Shown: positions 37,155-48,155 of the stretch, piece by piece | How positions within the stretch are numbered: position 1 is the stretch's first letter | Layout: every line of letters begins with the position of its first letter | DNA from: Hemibagrus wyckioides | Taxonomy: Eukaryota > Chordata > Actinopteri > Siluriformes > Bagridae | DNA length: 64,000 bases | Direction: 5' to 3' | Assembly: GCF_019097595.1 (NCBI RefSeq) | Contig: NC_080717.1 | Coordinates: 19,366,836-19,430,835, forward strand | The notes under the pieces: model-generated | The model's database searches: none | What the model was told of the DNA's origin: nothing | Seen by the model: only the letters and a program-made list of their open reading frames with translations | Position numbers and translations under genes: made by a program

Positions 37155-37484
37155 TTGTATATATATATTTGAAAAAGTTATTAAAAAAAAGAAAGAGAAA
37201 AGGGTGAAAAAAGGTTATGTATTTATTTATTTATTTATTTTTTCTTTCCCACATTAATGCTTATATCTTCAAACCCATTTCTGTTCCTTGAGGTGTTAAA
37301 ATTTGAAGGTGTTATCTTCCAAGACTAAAATTCTGAGTAAGGTTATACAAACAGAGGTAAAGCCAACAGTGTCCTGACTAAATATAAATCAGACATAAAA
37401 TAATTTGTTTTTACTGATTGATTTATTCTCTTTTATTTATTCTCTATTTTTATGATGCACACAGTCAAAAAGCATTTCATTACA
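35654..37484. other. Unique DNA
   Basis: No gene is seen. Poly-A runs near 36562 and 36826; (TA)n with TG at about 37121-37167; (ATTT)n near 37217-37240. Confidence 0.5.
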
Positions 37485-37660
37485 TGTTGTACACACACAC
37501 ACACACAAACACACAGGACAGACAATTTAGAGGTGCCACTAGGCCTACCATATATGTCTTTGGACTAGGGGAGGAAACCATTATATCAGGAGAAAATTCC
37601 TGAAGCATAGGGAGAACATGCAAATTCCATGCACACGCAGGGTGGAGGCTGTTTTGAGAA
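37485..37660 (-). mobile_element. SINE fragment, minus strand
   Basis: A CA run is followed by 'GACAATTTAGAGGTGCCACT', 'TGTCTTTGGACTAGGGGAGG', 'AGAACATGCAAATTCCATGC'. Middle part of the SINE type at 9896; both ends are missing. Confidence 0.55.
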
Positions 37661-39675
37661 ATAATACATAAGTTAAAACTTAAATCAAAATTTTGTTCAG
37701 TTAACAGTGAAAGTGTCCAATGAACTGAAAGTAAAACAGCTCAAATATCATAAAGTGAAATGTAAATGTTTTAAAAGGAAGAAATTACTTTGCTGTCATG
37801 TTTTCATGTAAAAAAAAAACAAAAAAAAAACTTTCATTACTCATCTAAAACTCTTTAGAAATTATTTTTTATTTTTCCAAGCAACTTACTCCATTTTGCC
37901 TGAAAACTTCAACATGCTTTGTCTAATTAGATGGAGTTTATGCCTTCAGGAGAGACAAAGGAGATGCCTCATTTTTTAGTCTTTGCTTACTCCAGCATAT
38001 TGAAACATCTTAGGGCCAGGGGCACTCATCTTCAACTTCCACAATGGCTTATGAAGTCCCTCTAGGATTTTGCGATCACAGAAATTAATGCAAAATCAAG
38101 CAAACTTTGTGAAATTTAGAGAAGCTTACAGTTTTTCAAAGTAAATTTTTTGTCAATTTGGGCCAAGACACAATGGGTGATCCAACTAACAATCCCACTA
38201 ATTCAACAGGCTTTCATTAAAAAAAAATAAGTAGCCTTGCAAATTTAAAAACATCTGTAACTGGTTAGTGATGCTATGGCTCAAATTATATTTATTTACA
38301 TTGTTTGATCTAGCTAGCTAATTATAGGTGACAATTTCATTCTGTACAATATATATTGTTTATGATCATTCAGAATGCACAGTTAAACCACAACAGGTCA
38401 GTGATGCTGTGGCATGGATGCTTGGTCAGGAACGTGTAGTTAGAGCTGACAGTGGTGAAAACGTGTTTATTTATTGGGAGCTTTTGCTCTTTCACCTGCT
38501 GCTCAGTAACTGCGACTGTCAAACTTTTCACTACTCAACTAAATAATATGTCACACCATTGCTATTCATCTGGCTAAATAGCGTAGTTTGTGCAGTTAGG
38601 GTCATGAGAAGCATGAATTCTATCTAAATCTGACATTATTTTTGACCAAAAGAATTGAAGTGAATAGGAAATTTGTCCTAAAACCTATAAATGAGTTGAA
38701 GATTAAAAGCGAGTGAAATTGCATGGACATTAAACTAAGCCCTTAACTGGCGATGTGGAAAGCCTGTCCCAGTGCTGAATGAATCTTTGTGTACTTCAAT
38801 CAGTGGAGTCTGAAATAGCCAAGTGAAAGTTAATTATAAGGTTGTTAAAATAGACCTCTATAGTTATGCTTAATTAGCCTTTTGCCATTAAAAAAATGGA
38901 TGTCATTTTTTGAATGTCAGTCTTGTGCAGAATGTATTGTAAAGGAATTGAAAAACCCTTCTCCAAAGGAGCACAAATAAGTGAAGAAAGTACTGAGTGG
39001 TGATTATAAGTCTTTATGTAATGAGATTAGAAGGTATTTATAATGTGACTTCATGCTATTCCATCGTTAGTTCAAGCACAAGAGACCTAACAAATGGACT
39101 GTAGATGGCTAATTAAGCAGCACACAATGCGCTCCATGCTACTCACACAGTGCTCTGTTTCACCAGACTTTAAACACCACAAGGTTTTGTTATTATTTTG
39201 GTTTTCTTTAGTCCTGTCCTCTGAGTTTACTTTTTTTTTTTTTGCTCATGTTTTTGGCCTGTGATCTCACTTTGTGTTTAAGTCCTCCTGGGAAGTTCGT
39301 ATTTTCAAGCTGAACGGTGTACTTTCTTGTAATTAACTACAGCAACGTTGTTTAACTTCTAGAAAATCAAGAACAAAAATGTGCATCAGTTGTGTTTTGC
39401 TTCATTTTAATGTTTTTATTCAATTGAGGAAGCTAACGTAAACTTTATCTTTACGGATTATATTGTAATCAAAACCTTTATCTCCCGTAGATGCATAAAT
39501 GTCAAACAGTTTGCTTGTATTTCGATAACTTCTGAGACGAGTAAACATTCATTTTCAACAACTTTACCATCAGCTACAGACATTGCATTTATTGATTCCA
39601 CTATGTTTTCTTACTGGCATGTCTCCAACTCACAAACTGGGAGCTTAAAGTATATCTGGAGTTTCCCACTCGTAA
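37661..39675. other. Unique DNA
   Basis: No gene or clear repeat is seen. 38690-39130 is moderately complex and repeat-free. Confidence 0.45.
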
Positions 39676-40190
39676 TTACATTTACATTTATGGCATTTGG
39701 CAGATGCCATTATCCAGAGAGATGTACAAAAGTGCTTTGAAGTCTCTATCAATGAATACATCAGCACTGAGTCTAAAGCTCTGTTGGGGAAAAAATAAAT
39801 CACATAGACAATCTTTTTTTTTTCTTAATAAAAACAAGAAGAGTGTTAGTTTAAGTATTTCAGGAAGAGTTAGGTCTTTGTTTGAAGCGACTCCTCTGTT
39901 CTGACATCAAGGTTCAGAAGTTCATTCCACCACCTCAGCACCAGAACAGAGAAGAGTCTTGATGTATACCTACCTTGTACCCTGAGAGATGGTGGAACCA
40001 GTCAAGCAGTGCTAGACGATCCAAGGGAGTGTGGTGCATTGCAAGGAGTGATAAGAGCCTTGAGGTAAGAAGGTGCTGGTCCACTTTTGGCTTTGTAGAG
40101 AAGCGTCAGTGTTTTGAATCTGATGAGTGCAGCTACGGGAAGCCAGTGGAAAGAACACAGTAATGGAGTGGTGCAGGAGAGTGAGTGTGT
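39676..40190 (+). mobile_element. Dispersed teleost repeat, copy 2
   Basis: Begins 'TACATTTACATTTATGGCAT' and contains 'TACCCTGAGAGATGGTGGAA', 'CCAGTCAAGCAGTGCTAGAC', and 'AAGCCAGTGGAAAGAACACA'. It is collinear with copy 1 at 2565-3020 but better preserved at its right. Open frames 39704-39904 and 39975-40163 are repeat-derived. Confidence 0.65.
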
Positions 40191-40985
40191 GGTACAGCTG
40201 TGTGGGAGTGTTCATGTTCATTAAACTGAAATATTCATCTTTCTGACATGACTTGAACACACCATGTCTTACTTATGTGTTTTGCTGTGTGTAATCATGT
40301 AGTCTGCATATTTTTGGTTCTTGGTCATTGATTGTGTTCATGTATTGTTGCCTTCTTGCCTTCATGCTTGTTCTTGGGCATAGATGTTGGTTGGGAAAGG
40401 CAGTATAAAAAAATACAAACCCTCAAATGAAATTAAGTCACTTTTAAATGATGCTGTCTATTGATTTTTTACAGGAAAAAAAATCTCTAAAATTTCTACA
40501 TTTGATCAGTTGTATTTTGATAGAACAAAAACACACACACACACAAATACCTAAATCTGGCCCAAACTATTAGGGCACTGGATTGAAAAATGGAGACACA
40601 TTTAGACACATTGTAACCTCAAACCAGCCCATCTGACATGAACAACCATGCCACAGATAAACTACACACATTTTCTTCATTCTGATGTTTATTGTGGACA
40701 TGAGCTATGAGTTCATCTCTTGACCTATATCTGCATGATTTTATGCTGCTGCCATATTATTGGCTGATAGGGTTGGTTGCATAAATGAGCAGGTGTACAG
40801 GTTTTCCTATTATATATATATGTAGTATATAATATTAAAATCCTTAGTGCATTTGTTCCTTGCTTTCCAATGCTTCCTTATTTTAAGCTATCATAAATTA
40901 GATCCATTCATTATGAAGACAAGAAGTGTCACTGCCATTAAAGAACAGCATCCAAGGGAGTAACTGCAGAGCTCTTCTATAATAT
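40191..40985. other. Unique DNA
   Basis: No gene is seen. Confidence 0.5.
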
Positions 40986-41462
40986 TGTCACGTCTCTTAA
41001 CGTCACAGACTTTGTTTTACCGCGCCTAACAAACACAGACTCCAACTTCCAGCAACCACCAACACTCACCAGCCTTTTGACTATGTTCAGGGTTTTTTAA
41101 TTATGTGTGTTTGGCTTGCACACTATAAGCACCCTGGTTTCAGTTCCTGGTTGTAGCCCTGTTTGTGACAATTTGACAATGGTTTTCTGTTTTTTTGGAC
41201 CCTAATCCTTGTGAATCTGTTCACACCTGTTGACCTGTGCCTGTTCTGACCTGCCTAACGATTTTGGATTGTTTGCTGTTTTTGGATGTCCCTGTCCCAA
41301 TACTTCAAAAATTTGAACTCAAGAAATTTCAATTTCAAGAAATTGAACTGCTTCAAAAATTTTGCCTGTACCTTTATTTCTACACTGTTCCTAATAATTT
41401 GACTATCCGTTAACAAATGCACTGCACTTGCACTTCCTACTGTCCATTTCTGCATCGTGACA
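40986..41462 (+). mobile_element. Solo-LTR-like element, 477 bp
   Basis: The ends are TGTCACG (40986-40992) and CGTGACA (41456-41462), a 7-bp inverted repeat of the TG...CA form typical of LTRs. The element is flanked by identical 5-bp duplications AATAT (40981-40985 and 41463-41467). No internal coding region exists, so it fits a solo LTR left by recombination, or a short non-autonomous LTR element. Orientation is tentative. The 97-codon minus open frame is incidental. Confidence 0.65.
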
Positions 41463-41630
41463 AATATAATACTGTACACATGCGTACATGGTGCAGATGG
41501 CTTATAATGAGAAAGAGAGAAACCACCTAAGAAGTGGGCTAAATGCAAATGATTTGTGCTGTCCTTTACAGATTATGCTCCATAATGAAATCAAATCATT
41601 TCCAATCTTTTCTTGTGCATTCTTTATTCT

Positions 41631-41662
<32 letters not shown>

Positions 41663-41699
41663 GAGAGAGAGAGTGAGAGAGAGAGAAAGAGAGAGGGGG
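41631..41699. repeat. (GA)n microsatellite with G-run
   Basis: GA units with minor interruptions, ending in about nine G. Confidence 0.9.
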
Positions 41700-41806
41700 G
41701 GGGCACAGCTGACAGCATCCTAGCAGTCATACAGACGGATGCTACAGAATACAGATGGAGCCATGCAGACTGACTTTTTTTAGCTACATTTCAACCAAAC
41801 AATAAT

Positions 41807-41807
<1 letters not shown>

Positions 41808-41905
<98 letters not shown>

Positions 41906-41906
41906 C

Positions 41907-41937
<31 letters not shown>
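41808..41937. repeat. Compound (TATC)n/(TCTG)n array
   Basis: About 27 TATC units, then a run of TCTG units and two more TATC. On the other strand it is GATA plus GACA. Confidence 0.95.
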
Positions 41938-43840
41938 TCAATATATTTTTTTCATTCCATGCAGTCTGCAGAAGTCTAACTTTGCATTAACTATGACGCA
42001 ACTCACACACTTCCTACTTTGTTGTACATGCTGTCAGATCAGGAGTAAGCTAAATGTGCTTAATTGCACGATGCTCCCTGAAGCTGAAAAAAAAAATCCT
42101 AGTTAAAAACAGCCAATTTTCTTTCTATGCCAAATATACATGACACTATATTTATAGTCAGTTTATTAAAGGCTGTTTATATATACACAACAGGATCCAG
42201 AAGGCTGAGACCACTTCTAAAACATTTCAATTTTGAATTCTTTTCTGATTTAGTGCAACCATTTTTATTGCTGCTGCATTTTAAATGCTGCTACTGCAAG
42301 TAACATGAGTGAAGAGTAGAATCTTTAAAAGATTGAAAGATGTTCTGACATTCTCTGTGTTTGGTTTGTCTCCTTTTTTGCTTAAATGACAGTGTGTGCT
42401 CGGCTGGCACGGACTCCGCAGGTTTGCGCAGAACTTGATCCATTTCAGATCAAATCCATCGGTGTGTCGTCTGAACACGTGCTTCAACAGAGGAGATTAA
42501 AAAGGAAAATTTGACCTTTTGTACAAAGCAGTTAACGTGTTCAATATCACACGCTTAAAAAAAATATATATATATCCCAGACAGATTTTCAATATGGTGT
42601 TAGACTTTTATGCCAGATCCAAATGTATGATTTAACAAACACAGACATGATAAACAAACAGAGAGAAGGCATATTAATATAAGTAAACAACACAATCCCG
42701 AGTGTTTTATTAATACCAAGTGTTGATCTAGCAAATTAGTCTAGATTAGTGCAGCAAATTTTGCTGTGTACTGAGCAGTGTTAAGTCATATTTACCTATT
42801 AAAGTTCATGTCACATTATCCTCCCTTGAAACACACACACACACACACACACCTATATTACACACTTCCGTGGTCATGGTTTATAAGGCCTCCTGCATTT
42901 CCAAGGTGAAGCGTTTGTGGGACATTGAGATCTCATAAGCCCCAGTTATCTCGTAAAAGTGAAAATCGAAAAAAAAAAAAAAAATCCTGTGAGAAGTTGT
43001 AAAATCAGTGACCTGTTTGGTTACTTAATGAGTTCCTGGAGGAGAGAAAGATGAGTTTGAATATCTCATGCTCCACCTATTAGCACTCCACTTTTGCTGC
43101 ACTGATTCAGCCTTTTTTCATGTAGGGGGGAAAAAGTGACACTGGTTTCTAAATCAATCCCAGACACATGCAAACAAAACCAGGAAAAAATGAATAAATA
43201 ATGAACTAGCAATGAATTATTGTGATGCTCTACCTCAGGCGACTGGGTGTACATTAGCACCATTTGTACACTGTGACTTATGTTTTGGAAAGCAAATCCT
43301 TGACAAATGAACAAAACATCCTGGCTTTTTTCCGGTGCCAAAGCTGATTCTATAATTGACTCGAGCGTCTTAGATGTGAATAGCGACCGCTTTGTGTTCC
43401 ACTGGGGTTTGTTTGCAAATTGATCACACATACAAATGCACCTATAAAACAAACACAAGCTTGAAAAGTAATCCTGCTTTTCTAACTATCATTAGGCTAT
43501 TTACTATGCCAAGCAAAGCAAACACATAAGCTAAATAAGCCAAGTACTACAGTATACCATGTCTAAAACGTGCTTCAATGTGCTAAAGGCAGTGAGATTT
43601 GAATAACTAAATCTAAATGGGAGTTTGGGGTTACTGTGAAGACACATAATAGCAAGCAGAGGAGGAATTAATTCCAGTCAAGGTGCTGCAACTGATATGG
43701 TTTAAAAGGAAATATCTGTAATGTCTGTAATTTGCTGTTTTAATGGCTACAAAGGCAGTACATTAAACATCAGGTATTATTTAAAGATATCACAATGCAC
43801 AAGCATTCTATATTTCACTGTGTTTCCCTTTAATAAGAAC

Positions 43841-44065
43841 ACACACACACACAGACTTACACAAACACACACATATACATGCACACACACACACACACAC
43901 ACAGACTTACACAGCCAAACATACACATATACATGCACACACACACAGATACACACACACACACCAGTGTAGACAGCCAGACACAGATAGGCACACACAC
44001 ACACACACACAGACTTACACAGCCAGACACACACATTTACATGCACACAGACACAGATAGACATG

Positions 44066-44100
<35 letters not shown>
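43841..44100. repeat. (CA)n-based minisatellite
   Basis: CA runs are interspersed with 'CAGACTTACACAGCC' and 'CATATACATGC' in about four irregular units of roughly 50 bp. The 83-, 89- and 116-codon open frames across it are artefacts of the repeat. Confidence 0.9.
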
Positions 44101-44361
44101 GCTAGAATTTGTAGTGCTAAACAGCATTACTCAAACACTGGAATATAAGGTGGTTAAACATGACATGAAGGATCACACAGAGTGAAGAAGTCATCACATT
44201 TCCCTCATATGCTGTTAAAGCAAATAGGAATGGAAGAGTGGAAGTAAGACATTATTTGTTTTGTAATTTGGTTGAAAGCTAATAAATGGTCATACGTCAC
44301 AACCATCCTTAATCAGCTTACAGCAGCTACAGCAGTAATGATTGTTCAGGTTTAAGAACAT

Positions 44362-44406
44362 CACACTCCAACATTAGGCATGGAATAAGTCTGACTACAC
44401 AGTGAT

Positions 44407-44461
<55 letters not shown>
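44362..44461. repeat. 38-bp direct repeat copy 1 plus (GA)n
   Basis: A 38-bp stretch (44362-44399) ending 'AGTCTGACTACA' recurs with a few changes at 44675-44712. It leads into (GA)n at about 44411-44461. Confidence 0.75.
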
Positions 44462-44463
<2 letters not shown>

Positions 44464-44674
44464 GTACAGAATTTCTATAACGCTTACTGTGTGATTTTGT
44501 TCTACACTGACACTGGCACATTTTTATGCATTCTTTTACATTCTTTCCTTTACTAATGATTATGCAAAATTGTATGTAAACAATCAAGCCAATAAGGTAG
44601 TTTGAGAGAGTGAGAGAGACACAGAGGAAATCAGCTATTAGATTATAAGAGCAAAAACAGTGGAGTAAATCGTG

Positions 44675-44711
44675 CACACCCCAGCATCAGGCATGAAGTG
44701 AGTCTGACTAC

Positions 44712-44748
<37 letters not shown>
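44675..44748. repeat. 38-bp direct repeat copy 2 plus (GA)n
   Basis: Partner of 44362-44399, followed by (GA)n at about 44716-44748. The order unit-then-GA is the same in both copies, so a small tandem duplication is likely. Confidence 0.75.
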
Positions 44749-44750
<2 letters not shown>

Positions 44751-46054
44751 GTAAAAGAAATGGGAGTGAGAGAGCGTATGCTTTTGTCACACACACAACC
44801 ACCATTGTTTACAGCAATAACAATAATATAAGACCAACCAAGAATCACTATGTGTCATGGTAGAGTTAACACCTAAATAGACACTGGGATTTAAAATGAT
44901 TGTTCTGGAAGCGTAATAAATAGATAATAAACAGAATAAATAGGATTTTAAAAAAATCAAGAACAGTGCACAATATGGACCCATGAGAGCATTCTTAGCA
45001 TTTTTTACACTAACCAATTGAGAGCTTATGCTAGCTTGTGCCTTGCTGTGAATGCATGTTTTTCTATTTTTTCTACTAATGTTAACAAAATAGTCTGGCA
45101 GATTTATGGACTGGCCAGATGGTAGCTCAATCTCTGATACCCATCCTCATTTTTTTTTTCATATAACAGTGTTGTACAGCTAATCTCAGAACAAGGTTGA
45201 TCATGCATGCATTCATTGGGTTTTATTCATCTTGGTGTATTTTTTTAAATTCATCATGCCATTTAAAACTATCAGGAACACAGTCAGGGCCCTCTCAGTC
45301 GGCATGCTATCAAAAACAGGCCGAGAGCTCTGAATGAAGTACACACCTGCCTACACTTTGCACTAAGTGAGTTAAGAGTTAAGACTGGTATTAGCATGGT
45401 ATGATTAGAGACACCTTATTATATATACAATTCCATCCTTGTAAATCTGTAATCATTAATATCTGCTGTCATTCCTGGTTGAACACTTTAGATGCTGTGT
45501 GGCACACTTATCCTCCTTAACTACACCACCTCTACAAATTCACCACAAAGTGAGAGCTCTGGAGAGAGAGTGTCTCTGAAGTACCGTCTCGCTTATTCCA
45601 AGCCGCTGTGCCGGTGTCGGCATTGCTCTACCGTTCATACCTGTGAATATTTCATCAGCTTTCAGTGACTGGAAGCTGAATGTATATCATTTCTTTCTCT
45701 ATGATATCTATAAATAATATATACAATTGTCTTCTTGATATCGATTCGGAGGTCAAAAAATAAGGCAGAGGACAAAATGAGACGCTGTAGACTGTTGAAA
45801 CAGAAAACTCATTAGACAGAGAATTGACCTCGCTCTAATTCGAAATGTATGATACACAGAGTTGCTCTTTCAAATGCATTAATTATAGAATTGATTTATT
45901 CAGGGAGGGAATTTTTTATTACATTTTAGAGTTAGACCTTTGTTTGTGCTTTCACTAATGTTTTTATTTTTCAATTTCATCATTTTAATGCAAAACAATT
46001 AAAGAGAAATATCAACATTCATTAATGCTGTGACCTATGACATGTGATGTCCAA

Positions 46055-46763
46055 ACATCCATCCAGCATCCATCCATCCATCCCTCCGTCCGCCCATCCA
46101 TCCCTCCATCCGTCCATCCGTCCATCTATTCAGCCAGCCATCCATCCAGCATCCATCCATCCATCCATCCCTCCGTCCGCCCATCCATCCCTCCATCCGT
46201 CCATCCGTCCATCTATTCAGCCAGCCATCCATCCAGCATCCATCCATCCATCCATCCAGGCAGTCATTCATCCATCCATCCATCAATCTATTCAGCCAGC
46301 CATCCATCCAGCATTCACCACATCCATCTAGACAACCATCAACCATCCAGCATTCCATCCATCCATCCATTTATTCATCCATCTAGACAACCATCAACCA
46401 TCCAGCATTCCATCCATCCATCTATCAATCTGTTCAGCCAGCCATCCATCCAGCATTCCATCCATCAATCTATTCATCCATCTAGACAACCATCAACCAT
46501 CCAGCATTCCATCCATCCATCCAACCATCCATCCGTCCATCCAACCATCCAGCCAACCGCCCATCCGTCCGTCCATCCATCCCTCTGTCTGCCCATCCAT
46601 CCATCCATCCCTCCGCCCATCCATCCATCCATCTATTCAGCCAGCCATCCATCCAGCATCCATCCATCCATCCAACCATCCATCAGTCTATTCAGCCAGC
46701 CATCCATCCAGCATTCCATTCAGCCATCCATTCAGCCAGCCATCCATCCATCCATCCATCCAT
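46055..46763. repeat. (CCAT)n block with higher-order units
   Basis: About 700 bp of CATC-type tetranucleotides with CGTC, CAGC and CTATT variants. Two long units starting CAGCATCC at 46064 and 46147, with a third start at 46234, give spacings of 83 and 87 bp. A separate unit containing 'CTAGACAACCATCAACC' repeats at about 46328, 46382 and 46482. The block runs directly into the 3' tail of a SINE. Its 255- and 111-codon open frames exist only because the tetramer contains no stop. Confidence 0.95.
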
Positions 46764-47070
46764 CAAGCCATTTTCTCTACCAATTATCCTACACAGGTTG
46801 CTGAGAGCCTGAACCTTATCCCAGAGGTCTCGGTTTCCCATACGGCTTCACAGGTGTACAACTACACACACACTCACACCTTCTCATCCCTATAGACAAT
46901 TTAGAGATACCAATCAGCATACAACTTATGTCTTTGGAATCAGGGACAAAACTGTATTACCTGAAGGAAACCCCTGAAGTATGGGGATAACACGCAAACT
47001 CCACACACACAGAGAGGAGGCAGGAATAAAACCCTCAACCATATGAGGCTAACAGCTCAGAACCTCTAAG
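46764..47070 (-). mobile_element. tRNA-derived SINE, minus strand
   Basis: The left edge is the tail 'CCATTTTCTCTACCAATTAT'. The body has 'GACAATTTAGAGATACCAAT', 'TATGTCTTTGGAATCAGGGA', 'GGAAACCCCTGAAGTATGGG' and 'CGCAAACTCCACACAC'. The head at right is worn ('GAGGCTAACAGCTCAGAACC'). Confidence 0.65.
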
Positions 47071-47839
47071 TGTGTAAATAGTGGGTTAAATAATCATGCT
47101 TAATAATCATGATTAATTCTAATTATGATATTATAATAAACTGACTAAATAATTAAATAATAAATGACTAAAAAAATAAATAAATGCCTAATTAAATAAT
47201 AAATGACTAAAAATATGAATGTAAGATTAGTCAGCATTTTTTTATGTGCTTTTACTCATTTTAAGCTTCAAACTGTCTCATTCTTTTAACATACCATTTT
47301 TCTAGGTATATGTTTAATAAGCATATATTTGGTTTATTGCTAATCTTATAATAAGAAATACTATATAAATGTGACCATATTTAAGATATTTTCACTTACC
47401 TAGATTGCTGAGAATGCTTGAAATTGATTTAAATAATGAAACAATAAAAAGAGTTCTTATGATAAGTAATTTCAGACTAAATAAGAGTCATGTTTGTTGA
47501 AAAGACAGTACTGTAAGTGATACAGTCGTATAGTGTGTGTGTGGTGTCCTGGGAAGACCCTGACATTGGGTCATTTTGACATTGTGTACTATGTATAGCT
47601 CTGAAAGCTATTCCTGAACTGAAATATGCTTCCGTTTTGCATGTATCTCAAAGAAAAGTAAAACCTGAGGATGTTGCTTATTCCTGAAAGTGAAAAGGGA
47701 GAAAATTGAAAGACATCCTGACTATAGTACCTCTGTAGTTTTAACCTAATGTACTTATGGGAAATTTTTAAGATTTGCACATTTTCAATAGGAAATGAGT
47801 TCTGAGTTTAATTATCAGCAGCATCCACATCGGTGTGTC
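47071..47839. other. Unique AT-rich DNA
   Basis: No gene is seen. Confidence 0.5.
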
Positions 47840-47935
47840 TGGAAACCCCTGAAGCAACAGAAGAGGCCAGAATTGAACCCTCTAACCCCCAAGGTGTGAT
47901 TTAAACCTACTAACCACTAAGCCACTATGACCCCA
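47840..47935 (-). mobile_element. SINE head fragment, minus strand
   Basis: 'GGAAACCCCTGAAGCAACAG', then 'CCTCTAACCCCCAAGGTGTG' and head 'CTAACCACTAAGCCACTATG'. About 95 bp of the 5' end. Confidence 0.55.
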
Positions 47936-48116
47936 ACATTTCCAAGCTGTTTTTGGTTACATTTATTTTATTTTATTTTATTTCTTTCGGTTTTGCAGAA
48001 TTAAGCCACTATGTGACATGTGACATGTTTTCCTGGACCAGCACACATTAAAATTGGAACCTTGCATCATATGATATCACTTTCAAAATAGTTTAATCTA
48101 AAAACATGAAATCTTA

Positions 48117-48155
<39 letters not shown>

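Larger units (their letters stand above)
41463..43840. other. Unique DNA with simple repeats
   Basis: No gene is recognised. A 130-codon minus-strand open frame at 43066-43458 has no domain I recognise and lies in complex repeat-free DNA, so it could mark a conserved element. (CA)n lies at about 42831-42852. Confidence 0.4.
44101..46054. other. Unique DNA with GA tracts
   Basis: No gene is seen. 45540-45740 is a more complex patch that could be conserved non-coding DNA. Confidence 0.45.

Noticed and set aside
43066..43458. 130-codon minus-strand open frame as a gene
   Set aside because: No known motif, no clear splice sites, and Cys/Phe/Ser-rich composition typical of random AT-rich translation.
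43721..44148. 83-, 89- and 116-codon open frames of Thr/His or Val/Cys repeats
   Set aside because: Translations of a (CA)n-based minisatellite, with no start context or domain.
46037..46804. 255-codon plus-strand open frame rich in Pro, Ser, His, Ile
   Set aside because: It is the (CCAT)n block read in frame. All frames of this tetramer lack stops, and the minus strand is open too.
47397..47470. Minus-strand donor CTAG|GTAAGTG as an exon end
   Set aside because: The donor is strong but no acceptor with a plausible open exon lies upstream.
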